Assembly: GCA_902769705.1 (NCBI GenBank) | Contig: CACXPX010000001.1 | Span: 1 to 64,000, forward strand | From: an uncultured Prevotellaceae bacterium | GTDB lineage: Bacteria > Bacteroidota > Bacteroidia > Bacteroidales > Bacteroidaceae | DNA length: 64,000 bases | Direction: 5' to 3' | Part shown: positions 8,126 to 17,516 of the stretch, piece by piece | Layout: every line of letters begins with the position of its first letter | Position numbering within the stretch: the first letter of the stretch is position 1 | Notes under the pieces: generated by a model | Databases searched by the model: none | What the model saw: the letters and a program-made list of their open reading frames with translations, nothing else | What the model was told of the DNA's origin: nothing | Made by a program: the position numbers and the translations under genes

Positions 8126-9340
8126 ATGGAAAGCATCTTAACCCAACTAACCAGGCAAGAAGTTTGGGAGGAGTTTATCGCCTACCGACTGCTGAAAGGC
8201 CGTTACACTTGGCATGAGTTTGACGAAGCCGACAGCTATGTGGAACGCGAAGAGTATCTGCCTCTGGCGCAGAAGATAGCACAAGGCGCAGGCTTGAGCA
8301 TTCCCCGCAAGAAGATTGTCAACAAGATGGGGACGGGCAAGAAGCGGGTGGTATACAGTTATGCGCCCGAAGAGATGATGTTGCTCAAACTCATCGCTTT
8401 CAAGCTCTATGACTACGATGACCATTTTGCGCCCAATTGCTACGCGTTTCGTAGGGGCAAGAAAGCGAGCGATGCCATCTTTCACATTATCCGAGCCATC
8501 GGAGGACGCAAAATGTGGGCTTACAAGCTAGACATCCACGATTATTTCAATTCTATCTCCATTGAAATCCTCCTTCCGATGTTGGCTGAGATGATGGCCG
8601 GCGACCCACCGTTGTATCGCTTTTTCGAAAACATGCTCACCGACAACCGAGCTGTTTTCAAAGGCGAGACCATTCTCGAGCATCACGGCGTGATGGCTGG
8701 TACGCCCACATCACCCTTCTTGGCCGATGTGTATCTGAAAGATGTCGACCGATATTTTCACGAAGCGAATGTCGTCTATGCCCGCTATTCTGATGACATC
8801 ATCCTCTTCGCTCCAGACTTTGAGACACTTGAGGAATATAAAAACCGTATGGCTGAATTCCTTCATCAATATCGGTTGGAGATTAATCCCGACAAGGAAA
8901 AGATTTATTCGCCTGATGAAGCCTTCGAGTTCTTGGGATTCAAATGCCACGCACACGACATCGACATCTCTGAGGCGACGAAAAAAAAGATGAAAGGAAA
9001 GATTAAGCGAGCTGCCAAGTCGCTGATGCGCTGGAGCAACACGAAGCACATTGAGCCCGAAAAGGCAATGAAAGGGCTCATCAACCATTTCAACCGTAAG
9101 TTCTTCGAGAGCGATGACAACGAGAATCTTACTTGGTCGAGGTGGTTTTTTCCAGTCATCAACCGCACCGACGGACTGAAGGAGATTGACCATTATCTTC
9201 AACAAAACATCCGATTCCTCACTACGGGCAAACACGGCAAGGCCAACTACAAGACGGATTACGCCAAGTTGAAGCAGCTAGGATATAGAAGTTTGGTGAA
9301 CGAGTACTATAAGTTCAAGGAGAAAGCCACCGACGAATGA
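8126..9340 (+). CDS. Stand-alone reverse transcriptase
   Basis: The 404-residue product is a reverse transcriptase. Visible motifs are CYAFRRGKKASDAIFH (fingers), KLDIHDYFNSI with D136 (motif A), GTPTSPFLADVYL at 192 (motif B), ARYSDDIILFA with Y221-D224 (motif C, YxDD) and FEFLGFK (motif E-like). No maturase X, HNH or other domain follows. The GFR-like fingers motif and FLGF recall group II intron enzymes, GTPTSP and DAIFH recall retron enzymes (NAxxH), and I do not find a retron VTG motif, so the class is open. An in-frame ATG at 8087 lies inside the RNA hairpin region; I prefer 8126. The adjacent structured RNA suggests a retron or DRT-like unit. Confidence 0.88.
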   Translation: MESILTQLTRQEVWEEFIAYRLLKGRYTWHEFDEADSYVEREEYLPLAQKIAQGAGLSIPRKKIVNKMGTGKKRVVYSYAPEEMMLLKLIAFKLYDYDDHFAPNCYAFRRGKKASDAIFHIIRAIGGRKMWAYKLDIHDYFNSISIEILLPMLAEMMAGDPPLYRFFENMLTDNRAVFKGETILEHHGVMAGTPTSPFLADVYLKDVDRYFHEANVVYARYSDDIILFAPDFETLEEYKNRMAEFLHQYRLEINPDKEKIYSPDEAFEFLGFKCHAHDIDISEATKKKMKGKIKRAAKSLMRWSNTKHIEPEKAMKGLINHFNRKFFESDDNENLTWSRWFFPVINRTDGLKEIDHYLQQNIRFLTTGKHGKANYKTDYAKLKQLGYRSLVNEYYKFKEKATDE

Positions 9341-9413
9341 TGGAAATGTACCTAAGAAAAGACCTTGTTAAAGATTTTTTTTCAGAAACAAATATAATTC
9401 AAAAAAAAAAGCG

Positions 9414-9421
9414 TATCTTTG
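9414..9421 (+). promoter_or_regulatory. -7 box (TATCTTTG) of the fructan regulator
   Basis: TATCTTTG lies 30 bp before the ATG chosen at 9452. It decides against reading the gene from the upstream TTG at 9419, which falls inside the box. Fewer than 110 bp separate the reverse transcriptase from the regulator. Confidence 0.65.
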
Positions 9422-9451
9422 TGCTGTGATATTATACGAATGTATACGGAT

Positions 9452-10981
9452 ATGAGGAAGGGCTTATTATACATTATTATATTAGCCACTATGGCGGTTT
9501 TTGCATCTTGTTCCCCGAGCAAGGTGAAGTATCGTGTGGGCGTTTCACAATGTTCGGCCGACATTTGGCGCGACAAGCAGAATGCAGAGTTGCGGATGGG
9601 AGCTTACTTTCATGACAACGTTGAGTTGAAGTTCGCTGCTGCCTACGATAGTGATGAACGGCAGGTGCAACAGATTGACAGTTTGGTGGATGATGGTATC
9701 GATTTGCTCATTGTGGCACCAAACCAAGTGCAGACCATCTCGCCCGCTATTGACCGCGCTTATGACAAGGGCATTCCCGTCATCGTGTTTGAGCGCAAAA
9801 CTTCTTCCCAAAAATACACAGCCCTTATTAGTGCCGACAACTATGAGATGGGGCATGTGATGGGCGAATACATCGTTGCCCGCCTTCATGGAAAAGGGAA
9901 CATTCTGGAGATTATGGGCTTGGCGGGTTCTTCGCCAGCCATCGAGCGGCATAATGGTTTCATCGATGCCATTAAGGAAGCGCCTGGCATCAACTTGGTG
10001 GGTTCTTTACAAGGCGATTGGGCCGAGCAGACAGCTTACGAGACCACCCAACAATGGCTCTCTACTCATAAAGATGTAAGCGTGGATTTGGTCTTCGGCG
10101 CTAACGACCGCACCGCGATGGGAGCGAGGAAGGCGTTAGGAGAGGGGCCTCTCTATTGTGGCATCGATGGTTTGCCTGGTAAGAACGGTGGCATACAATT
10201 GGTATGTGACTCTTTGCTCGACGCCTCGTATATCTATCCCACTCACGGTGACCGGCTGATTGACTTGGCAGTGCGTATTTTGGAAGGCCAGCCCTACGAG
10301 AAGGAGACAATGCTGATGTCGGCCCTCGTCACCCACGACAACGCCAAGGTGTTGCTCATGCAGAGTGAGGAAATCATGCAACAAGCCGAGCGTTTGGACG
10401 AATTGCATAATAAGGCCGACGGTTATCTGCACGAACTCGATGCTCAGCGTGTAGTCAATTGGCTGGCTCTTGGTATCATCATCCTTTTCTTGGTGGTGTT
10501 CGTGCTGTTCTATCTCTATCATCTCCGCAAGATTGCCTTGCAGAGGGAGCGTGTGATGAATACGTTGTGGAACCTCAATCCAGAGGATGTTCATGCCGCT
10601 CCGGCGGATGTTGAGGCTTCTGTTCCCTCAGAGTCTGAAGAAGAGACGTCAGAGTCTTTAGTGGTCTCTTCACAATTCATCACCCGTTTCAGGGAAGTTG
10701 TAGAAACGCGTTTGGCCGATAGTGACGTCAGCGTGGAAGACTTGGCGGCCGACTTGAATCTCAGTCGTGTGCAACTCTACCGCAAAGTGAAAGCCGTTAC
10801 AGGTTCCTCGCCCGTCGAACTGTTGCGCACTGCCCGTCTGAAACGCGCCTACCAGTTGCTGCTCACCACCGACAAGAGTGTTAGCGAAGTGGCCTACGAT
10901 GTGGGGTTCACGGCGCCTTCCTATTTCACCAAATGTTTCAAAGACGAATACGGCATGTTACCTGGTGACGTCAGAAAGTGA
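9452..10981 (+). CDS. Membrane sensor-regulator: periplasmic sugar-binding domain + AraC domain
   Basis: The 509-residue product has a signal/lipobox-like start (MRKGLLY to FASC), a LacI/ribose-binding-type periplasmic domain (about 28-315, with IDLLIVAPNQ, ADNYEMGHVMG and NDRTAMGARKAL), one membrane helix from about 334 (NWLALGIIILFLVVF), a short linker, and an AraC DNA-binding domain from about 406 (VSVEDLAADLNLSRVQLYRK and VAYDVGFTAPSYFTKCFK). It faces the fructan locus and probably senses fructose, as BT1754 does in Bacteroides thetaiotaomicron. BT1754-type hybrids have histidine kinase and receiver domains between helix and AraC; none is present here. ATG 9440 is an alternative start. 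Confidence 0.88.
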   Translation: MRKGLLYIIILATMAVFASCSPSKVKYRVGVSQCSADIWRDKQNAELRMGAYFHDNVELKFAAAYDSDERQVQQIDSLVDDGIDLLIVAPNQVQTISPAIDRAYDKGIPVIVFERKTSSQKYTALISADNYEMGHVMGEYIVARLHGKGNILEIMGLAGSSPAIERHNGFIDAIKEAPGINLVGSLQGDWAEQTAYETTQQWLSTHKDVSVDLVFGANDRTAMGARKALGEGPLYCGIDGLPGKNGGIQLVCDSLLDASYIYPTHGDRLIDLAVRILEGQPYEKETMLMSALVTHDNAKVLLMQSEEIMQQAERLDELHNKADGYLHELDAQRVVNWLALGIIILFLVVFVLFYLYHLRKIALQRERVMNTLWNLNPEDVHAAPADVEASVPSESEEETSESLVVSSQFITRFREVVETRLADSDVSVEDLAADLNLSRVQLYRKVKAVTGSSPVELLRTARLKRAYQLLLTTDKSVSEVAYDVGFTAPSYFTKCFKDEYGMLPGDVRK

Positions 10982-11017
10982 CAGATGAAGACTTGATACC
11001 CCACAACTAGTAATAAT

Positions 11018-11084
11018 AAATATCGTTCATTCCATTGCAAAAATGTTACATTGCAACATATTTAGCACGGAGTGAACGATATTT
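11018..11084 (+). promoter_or_regulatory. Inverted repeat between regulator and susC: operator or terminator
   Basis: AAATATCGTTCATTCC (11018-11033) is the inverse of GGAGTGAACGATATTT (11069-11084) with one mismatch; the spacer contains ATGTT/AACAT. A T run follows. It could terminate the regulator transcript or bind the AraC domain; it lies 26 bp upstream of the susC -7 box. Confidence 0.55.
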
Positions 11085-11109
11085 TTAATATAAAACTAAG
11101 ATTTGCGAG

Positions 11110-11117
11110 TACATTTG
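11110..11117 (+). promoter_or_regulatory. -7 box (TACATTTG) of the fructan operon
   Basis: TACATTTG is 50 bp before the susC ATG and matches TAnnTTTG. No good -33 element is seen, which fits an activator-dependent promoter (inference). Confidence 0.6.
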
Positions 11118-11166
11118 CAATAGAATTTTGACAAACAATCGTATTAACTAAAAACGTAACAAGCAA

Positions 11167-14100
11167 ATGGAAAGACTAAGGAGATTCCTCATGAGCTTCA
11201 TGCTCATCTTTGCTAGTACATTAATGTACGCGCAAGAGATTACAGGAACGGTGGTCGATGAAACCGGAGAAGGTGTCATCGGAGCCACGGTGAAAGAGAA
11301 AGGCACCAGCAATGGCGCCGTGACCGACTTAGACGGCAACTTCAAAATCAAAGTTGAAAAGGGTGCCGTGCTTGTGATCAGCTACATCGGCTATCAGACC
11401 CAGGAGGTGGCAGCCAAGAACGGAATGACTGTGCAGCTTGAGGGCGACAACCAGGTTCTGCAGGAAGTGGTGGTGACAGGTTATACCACCCAACGTAAGG
11501 CTGACCTTACAGGAGCCATCTCGACGGTGAGCGTCGACGAAATGGCCAAGCAGAACGAGAACAACCCAATGAAGGCCCTACAAGGACGCGTTCCGGGCAT
11601 GAACATCACAGCCGATGGTAATCCATCTGGTGCCGCCACAGTGCGCATACGTGGTGTCGGTACTCTTAACGACAACGACCCGCTTTACATCATCGACGGT
11701 GTGCCCACCAAAGCAGGCATGCATGAGCTTAACGGCAACGACATCGAGAGCATTCAAGTGCTGAAAGATGCCGCATCGGCCAGCATTTATGGTAGCCGCG
11801 CCGCCAACGGTGTGATTATCATCACCACGAAAAAGGGTAAGGACGGCAAAGTGAAGGTGAATTTCGATGGAAGCGTAGCCACCTCGTTCTATACGAACAA
11901 GATTGAAACAATGAACGCCAGCGAGTGGGGACGCGCCTACTGGCAAGCTTGCGTGAACGACGGTGTGAATCCCTCGAACAACAATCTGGGCTACAACTAT
12001 GATTGGGGCTATGATGCCTATGGCAACCCTGTGCTGAACAAAATGACGATGAACATGTTCCTCGACGAGAACGGCACGGTGCGTGCAGGCGACACCGACT
12101 GGTTCGACGAAATTACCCGCACGGGCGTCGTACAACAGTATAACCTCTCGGTAAGCAACGGTTCTGATAAGGGCAATTCATTCTTTTCGGTAGGCTACTA
12201 CGACAACCAGGGTACCATCAAGGACAGTTATTTCAGCCGACTCTCAGCCCGTGCCAATGCAGACTACAAGCTGTTTGATGGCAAAGTAGTCATCGGCGAG
12301 AACTTCACGATGAACCGCACAATGGGTGTAGATGCTCCCGGCGGTGTACTGGAGCACGCCCTGGAGTTCAATCCCAACTTCCCCATCTATGCCGAGAACG
12401 GCAAGTATGCCCAAGCCTTGGGTGCCTACTCTGAGCGCGAGAACCCGCTTAGCATGATAGACAATACCAAAGACAACAAATACACGCAGTGGCGCTCGTT
12501 TGGTGACGTTCATCTGAGCATCACGCCGTTTAAGAACGTCATGCTTCGTACCACTCTCGGTATGGACTACACCCAGAAGGAGCAGCGCTTCTTCACCTAC
12601 CCCATCGCTAATGGTAAGGTGATGCGCACGGAAAGTGCCGTAGAGGGCAAACAGGAACACACCATGCGCTGGATGTGGAACGCCATCGCCACCTACAACT
12701 TTGAAGTGGGTAAGCATCGTGGCGATGCCATGATTGGTACTGAGGTGAACCGCATGGACTATAAGATGATTTCGGCCAAACGCTACGAGCTGGCTATTCT
12801 CAACACCGACTATATGTGGCCCAGCGCTGGTGCTGGCCGACAGTTGGCCGAAGGCTTCGGTGAGGGTTTCTCACTGCTTTCGTTCTTTGGTAAGGTGAAC
12901 TACACCTACGACGACAAGTATCTAGCATCGTTCACCATCCGCCGCGACGGTTCAAGCCGATTCGGTGAGAACAAACAGTATGGTACCTTCCCTTCACTTA
13001 GTTTTGGCTGGCGTATCTCGCAAGAAAAGTTCATGGAGAACACCAAGAGCTGGCTCGACGACCTGAAGCTGCGTTACTCATGGGGACAGACCGGTAACCA
13101 GGAGATTTCGAACACCGCACGCTACACCTTATATAAGTCTGTGGTTTCCACCGGTCTCTGGGGCAGTGGTCAGGCAGGCTCATCATACGACATCGCTGGT
13201 AAGAACGGAGGCTACGCTCTCGACAACGGCTACGTGCGCAACCAGCGCGGTAACGAAGATATCAAGTGGGAGACCACCACTCAGCACAACATTGGTCTCG
13301 ACTTCGCCCTGCTTGGCAACAAGGTCTATGGCTCGTTCGACTGGTTCAACAAGAAGACCACCGACATTCTGCTCTTCATGGAGGGCATAGCCGCCATGGG
13401 TGAGGGCGCCGGACAGTGGATCAATGCCGGTGAGGTGAAGAACAACGGTTGGGAGCTCACCGTAGGCTACCGTAACCGCCTGCCCAACGACTTTTCATGG
13501 GACATCAGTGGAAACGTCAGCAAATATGTGAACGAGATTACCAAACTGCCTGAGACGGTGGCAGCCAACGGCAAGTACGGCGGAAATGGCGTGAAGAGCG
13601 TTGTCGGCCATCCCATGTTCTCGCAGGTTGGTTATATCTACGATGGCATCTTCAAGAGTCAGGAAGAGATTGACAACCATGCCACACAGGAAGGCGCTGG
13701 TCTGGGACGTATGCGCTTCAAGGACCTGAATGGCGACGGCAAGGTTACTGAGGACGACCAAGACTGGATTTACGACCCGACACCCGACTTCACATGGGGT
13801 CTGAACATCTACCTGCAATACAAGAACTGGGACATGACCATGTTCTGGCAGGGCGTGCAAGGGGTCGACGTGGACTGTCGCGGCTACAAGTCGCAGACCG
13901 ACTTCTGGGCCAACTCAAACATCAACGTGCCTTACCTGAACAAGGGTGTCCGTGTACTCGACGCCTGGAGCACAGCCAACTCTGGCAGCGACATTCCTGC
14001 ACTGACCACGTCGGACACCAACCGCGAGGGCCGCGTGTCATCATACTACATCGAGAATGGCAGCTATGTGAAGCTGCGCACCATACAGATTGGCTACAAC

Positions 14101-14274
14101 ATGCCTAAGAGCATCACCGAAAAGCTGCTCTTGGACCGTGTGCGCTTCTACGCCTCGGCTCAGAACCTGCTCACGATCAAGAGCAGCAAGTTCACCGGTG
14201 CCGACCCTGAGAACCCCGGATTCAACTATCCCATCCCTCTCAACCTTACCTTCGGTCTGAACATCTCATTTTAA
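11167..14274 (+). CDS. susC: SusC-like TonB-dependent fructan transporter
   Basis: The 1035-residue outer-membrane protein starts with a signal peptide ending near MYAQ, then a carboxypeptidase-regulatory-like beta-sandwich (about 23-95, ITGTVVDETGEGVIGATV), a TonB-box region (QEVVVTGYTTQ), a plug domain (ALQGRVPGMNI, VRIRGVGTLNDNDPLYIIDG, IESIQVLKDAASASIYGSRA) and a 22-strand type barrel ending in LNLTFGLNISF. It imports oligosaccharides with energy from TonB. SusD follows 30 bp later. The substrate is inferred as fructan from the GH32 enzymes and fructokinase downstream. The SusC-type name is generic. Confidence 0.95.
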   Translation: MERLRRFLMSFMLIFASTLMYAQEITGTVVDETGEGVIGATVKEKGTSNGAVTDLDGNFKIKVEKGAVLVISYIGYQTQEVAAKNGMTVQLEGDNQVLQEVVVTGYTTQRKADLTGAISTVSVDEMAKQNENNPMKALQGRVPGMNITADGNPSGAATVRIRGVGTLNDNDPLYIIDGVPTKAGMHELNGNDIESIQVLKDAASASIYGSRAANGVIIITTKKGKDGKVKVNFDGSVATSFYTNKIETMNASEWGRAYWQACVNDGVNPSNNNLGYNYDWGYDAYGNPVLNKMTMNMFLDENGTVRAGDTDWFDEITRTGVVQQYNLSVSNGSDKGNSFFSVGYYDNQGTIKDSYFSRLSARANADYKLFDGKVVIGENFTMNRTMGVDAPGGVLEHALEFNPNFPIYAENGKYAQALGAYSERENPLSMIDNTKDNKYTQWRSFGDVHLSITPFKNVMLRTTLGMDYTQKEQRFFTYPIANGKVMRTESAVEGKQEHTMRWMWNAIATYNFEVGKHRGDAMIGTEVNRMDYKMISAKRYELAILNTDYMWPSAGAGRQLAEGFGEGFSLLSFFGKVNYTYDDKYLASFTIRRDGSSRFGENKQYGTFPSLSFGWRISQEKFMENTKSWLDDLKLRYSWGQTGNQEISNTARYTLYKSVVSTGLWGSGQAGSSYDIAGKNGGYALDNGYVRNQRGNEDIKWETTTQHNIGLDFALLGNKVYGSFDWFNKKTTDILLFMEGIAAMGEGAGQWINAGEVKNNGWELTVGYRNRLPNDFSWDISGNVSKYVNEITKLPETVAANGKYGGNGVKSVVGHPMFSQVGYIYDGIFKSQEEIDNHATQEGAGLGRMRFKDLNGDGKVTEDDQDWIYDPTPDFTWGLNIYLQYKNWDMTMFWQGVQGVDVDCRGYKSQTDFWANSNINVPYLNKGVRVLDAWSTANSGSDIPALTTSDTNREGRVSSYYIENGSYVKLRTIQIGYNMPKSITEKLLLDRVRFYASAQNLLTIKSSKFTGADPENPGFNYPIPLNLTFGLNISF

Positions 14275-14304
14275 TTAGTAATTAATAATTGGAAAGTAAA
14301 AATT

Positions 14305-16062
14305 ATGATTACCTACAGCATAAAAAACACATTTGTAGCCTGTCTTCTTTGCGGCAGCATTGTTGCAGCTCTCACCTCCTGCTCTGATTTCCTTGACGAG
14401 CAGGTGCCCCAGGCCACTTTGACTCAGGACGAGGTGAAGAACCCTGAGTATATCGACAACGTGCTCATCTCGGCCTATGCCGGACTGCTCAGCATCGAGG
14501 ACATGAACTCCTCGTTCTCACTGTGGAACTACGACACCCGCTCAGACGACGCCTACGTCGGCGGTTCGGATTTCTCTGACGGAGAGCCTTTCCACATCCT
14601 GGAGAAAAGTAGCGGCATCATGACCACCGACTGGCCCTACAACGACATCTGGAACCGTTTCTACAAGTATCTCTCGCGCATCAGCCTGTCTCTTGACATG
14701 CTAGCCGTTGCCGACCAGGAGAACACGACCATACAGCAGCGCACAGCCGAGATGAAGTTCTTGCGAGCCTATGGCCACTTCCAACTGAAGCGTCTGTTCA
14801 AGAAGATTCCATTTGTGAACAAACTTAATATGGAGGAAGAGGACTACAACAATCTCTCAAATACTGAGTATACCAACGACGAGGGCTGGCAGCAGATCAT
14901 CAACGATCTCGAGGATGCCTATGCCGTACTGCCTGTTGAGCAAATCGAGAAGGGCCGCCCCACGAAGGCTGCCTGTGCAGCATTCCTTGCCAAGGTCTAC
15001 CTCTATAAGGCCTATCGTCAGGATGATGCCAACAGTAATCAGGTGACTGGAATCAATGAAGCCGACCTGCAGAAGGTTATTGAGTATACCAACCCCTCCA
15101 TCTACACGGGTTACGGACTGGAGAACGACCTTCACAACAACTTCCGTCCCGAGGAGCAATATGAGAATGGCAAGGAGAGCCTTTGGGCCATTCAGTACTC
15201 CAGGAACGATGGTACCGTCTATGGCAACCTGAACTTCTCTTACCGACTGATTGTTCCATGTATTCCCAAGGTTCACGACTCGGGCTGCGACTTTTACAAG
15301 CCCTCCATCAACCTGGTCAATGCCTATCGCACTACCAGTGACGGTCTCCCCATCTTCGACAATGCCCCGGCCGCTGACTATGCCGTCGGCTCGACACAGA
15401 CTGTCGACCCCCGCCTCTTCGTTACCGTCGGTGTGCCCGAAACCCCTTACATGTTCAACACCAACTTCATGATGAGCAGGACGAACACGTGGAGTCGTTC
15501 AGGTGGAACGTATGGCTATTTCGTGTCACTGAAGCAGAATGTTGATCCAGCACTGACCGACAGCTACCTCTTCGTATGCGACAACCAGTGGGCAAGTTCC
15601 ATGAACCGCGTGGTGTTCCGCTACGCCGACGTGCTGCTGATGCGGGCCGAAGCTATGGCACAGACCGGCAAGACTGCTGATGCCATTGTACTGGTGAACC
15701 AAGTACGCGACCGTGCTGCTGGCATGGCTAAAAACAGCATTGTGGCCAACTATCCTAATAAATACGGTGTACACTTTGCCATTGGTAAGTACAATGGCTC
15801 TTATTCCAAAGAAGAGGCCATGAAGATTATTAAAATGGAGCGCCGTCTGGAACTGGCCATGGAGAGCGAGCGTTTCTTCGACCTCGTGCGCTGGGGCGAT
15901 GCAGCAACAGTCATCAACCGTTTCTACAGCAGCGAGAGCGAAAAGATGGAATTCCTCAAGGACTCTAAGTTCACCTCCAACAAGAATGAGTATCTGCCCG
16001 TCCCATTTGAGCAGCTGGCAGCCTCTAACGGACATTACACGCAGAACTGCGGACAGTGGTAA
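14305..16062 (+). CDS. susD: SusD-like surface glycan-binding lipoprotein
   Basis: The 585-residue lipoprotein has a signal peptide with lipobox LTSC and then SDFLDEQVPQATLTQDE, a standard SusD start. TPR-type helices follow (AEMKFLRAYGHFQLKRLF, KAACAAFLAKVYLYKAYR) and the family C-terminal blocks VVFRYADVLLMRAEAMAQTG and ERRLELAMESERFFDLVRWG. It caps the SusC barrel at the cell surface and delivers oligosaccharide. It is 30 bp downstream of susC and 34 bp upstream of the DUF4960 gene, in one operon. Confidence 0.95.
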   Translation: MITYSIKNTFVACLLCGSIVAALTSCSDFLDEQVPQATLTQDEVKNPEYIDNVLISAYAGLLSIEDMNSSFSLWNYDTRSDDAYVGGSDFSDGEPFHILEKSSGIMTTDWPYNDIWNRFYKYLSRISLSLDMLAVADQENTTIQQRTAEMKFLRAYGHFQLKRLFKKIPFVNKLNMEEEDYNNLSNTEYTNDEGWQQIINDLEDAYAVLPVEQIEKGRPTKAACAAFLAKVYLYKAYRQDDANSNQVTGINEADLQKVIEYTNPSIYTGYGLENDLHNNFRPEEQYENGKESLWAIQYSRNDGTVYGNLNFSYRLIVPCIPKVHDSGCDFYKPSINLVNAYRTTSDGLPIFDNAPAADYAVGSTQTVDPRLFVTVGVPETPYMFNTNFMMSRTNTWSRSGGTYGYFVSLKQNVDPALTDSYLFVCDNQWASSMNRVVFRYADVLLMRAEAMAQTGKTADAIVLVNQVRDRAAGMAKNSIVANYPNKYGVHFAIGKYNGSYSKEEAMKIIKMERRLELAMESERFFDLVRWGDAATVINRFYSSESEKMEFLKDSKFTSNKNEYLPVPFEQLAASNGHYTQNCGQW

Positions 16063-16096
16063 AAACAGTTTATAATTTTATATATAGTTTATAGTT

Positions 16097-17503
16097 ATGA
16101 TTACCAAGATAAAGAAAATTTTTGTGGCATGTCTCATGTGCTGCGGTATTACCGCTGCCCTGACAGCCTGCAGCGATGACAACACGGGCTCTATCGACGT
16201 AAGCGGCTCCTGCCTCGTTGAGAAGTTCGTGCTGAACGGACAGTACGAGGGCACCATCAATACTGAGAAGCGACTGGTGAAGGTGAAGGTGCCTGTGGAC
16301 TTCGACAAGAAAAACGACATGGAAGTGACGGCACTCACGGTCTCAGAAGGAGCACAGACCAACATAAAGGTAGGCGACCACGTCAATTTCGATGGCGACC
16401 GCACTCTGCACATCACAAATGGTGACCTCGTTATGGACTATCAGGTGAGCGTCCGCAACGACGAGGCTCTTCTCAAGCTCTTCATCCTCGAGGGCGTGAA
16501 AGGAGCCATCAACCAGGACGACAAGACCGTCACCGTCTCTATTATGGCCAACAGTGGTGTTGACCTGGGAAATGCTACTTTTGAAGTAGAATGCAGCGAG
16601 GACGCCACATGCAGTCCTGCAAGCGGCACGAAGGCAAATTTCACCGAACCGATGCAGCTGACGCTGACCGACAACACAGCTACCAACACCTATACCGTCA
16701 ACGTGACGCTCATTGAGAATCCTGTAGCGCTCTTCGTTGGTGATGCAGAGAATGTTGAGATGCTGAATGACGAGGAAAAGGCAGCTGCCAAGTGGCTCAC
16801 CGGCAACATTGAGGGTGCCGCCTACGCATCATGGGACATGGTGGCCAGCGGAAGCATATCACTCGACGAGTGTAAGCTGATCTTCTTCCACCGCCACAGC
16901 CCTGCCTACGGCAACTTCAACGGCTTTGCCGAGGCTGCCACAGGTGCCATGACAGCCCTGCCCAAGATGAAGGAATTCTGGAAGAATGGCGGCGCCTTCG
17001 TGCTGAGCCGCTCGGCTGTAAACTACGCCATTGCACTGGGTGCTATGCCAGAGAACGTCTATCCCAACAACTGCTGGGGCGGCGGTGGTGGCGAAGGCTC
17101 AGACCTCATGGGCGACGACCCCTGGCACTTCTTCGCTTATGACATCAACCACCCGCTGTGGAAGAACATGAAGACATATCCCGGCGCGCCCGAGGATGCT
17201 GTCTACACGCTCGACAATGGCTACACTATCTGCAACACCACGTCGCAGTTTGCACTCTGGAATCCCTACACCGGAAAGGACTCTTTCGATGAGATTACCG
17301 GAAATCGCGCCGTGGCTCGTGGCGGCGACGGTGCCATTGTGGCATGGGAGCTGAAAACTGCCAACGGCAACTATGGTAAGGGTGGCATCATCTGCTTCGG
17401 CACCGGACTCTTCGACTGGAACTCGCCAACGCCCTATACGTCCGTTTACCACGACAATATGGGCCAGATTATGCTCAACGCATTCGATTACCTAACAAAA
17501 TAA
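16097..17503 (+). CDS. DUF4960 surface glycan-binding lipoprotein
   Basis: The 468-residue lipoprotein has lipobox LTAC followed by SDDN, an acidic surface-export signal. Residues about 35-200 form two Ig/DUF-like beta domains, and residues about 205-468 form an alpha/beta domain (VALFVGDAENVEML, FFHRHSPAYGNF, RGGDGAIVAWEL, GGIICFGTGLFDW) matching DUF4960. Proteins of this type occupy the surface glycan-binding position in Bacteroides levan loci (BT1761 position). The signal peptide closely resembles that of SusD next to it (FVACL, then CGI or GSI, then AALT). The binding role is inferred from position and lipidation; no enzyme motif is visible. Confidence 0.85.
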   Translation: MITKIKKIFVACLMCCGITAALTACSDDNTGSIDVSGSCLVEKFVLNGQYEGTINTEKRLVKVKVPVDFDKKNDMEVTALTVSEGAQTNIKVGDHVNFDGDRTLHITNGDLVMDYQVSVRNDEALLKLFILEGVKGAINQDDKTVTVSIMANSGVDLGNATFEVECSEDATCSPASGTKANFTEPMQLTLTDNTATNTYTVNVTLIENPVALFVGDAENVEMLNDEEKAAAKWLTGNIEGAAYASWDMVASGSISLDECKLIFFHRHSPAYGNFNGFAEAATGAMTALPKMKEFWKNGGAFVLSRSAVNYAIALGAMPENVYPNNCWGGGGGEGSDLMGDDPWHFFAYDINHPLWKNMKTYPGAPEDAVYTLDNGYTICNTTSQFALWNPYTGKDSFDEITGNRAVARGGDGAIVAWELKTANGNYGKGGIICFGTGLFDWNSPTPYTSVYHDNMGQIMLNAFDYLTK

Positions 17504-17516
17504 AAACGTCACCATT

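Noticed and set aside
8126..9340. Group II intron maturase
   Set aside because: No maturase X or HNH part follows the RT domain and no domain V-like 3' intron end was seen near 9340.
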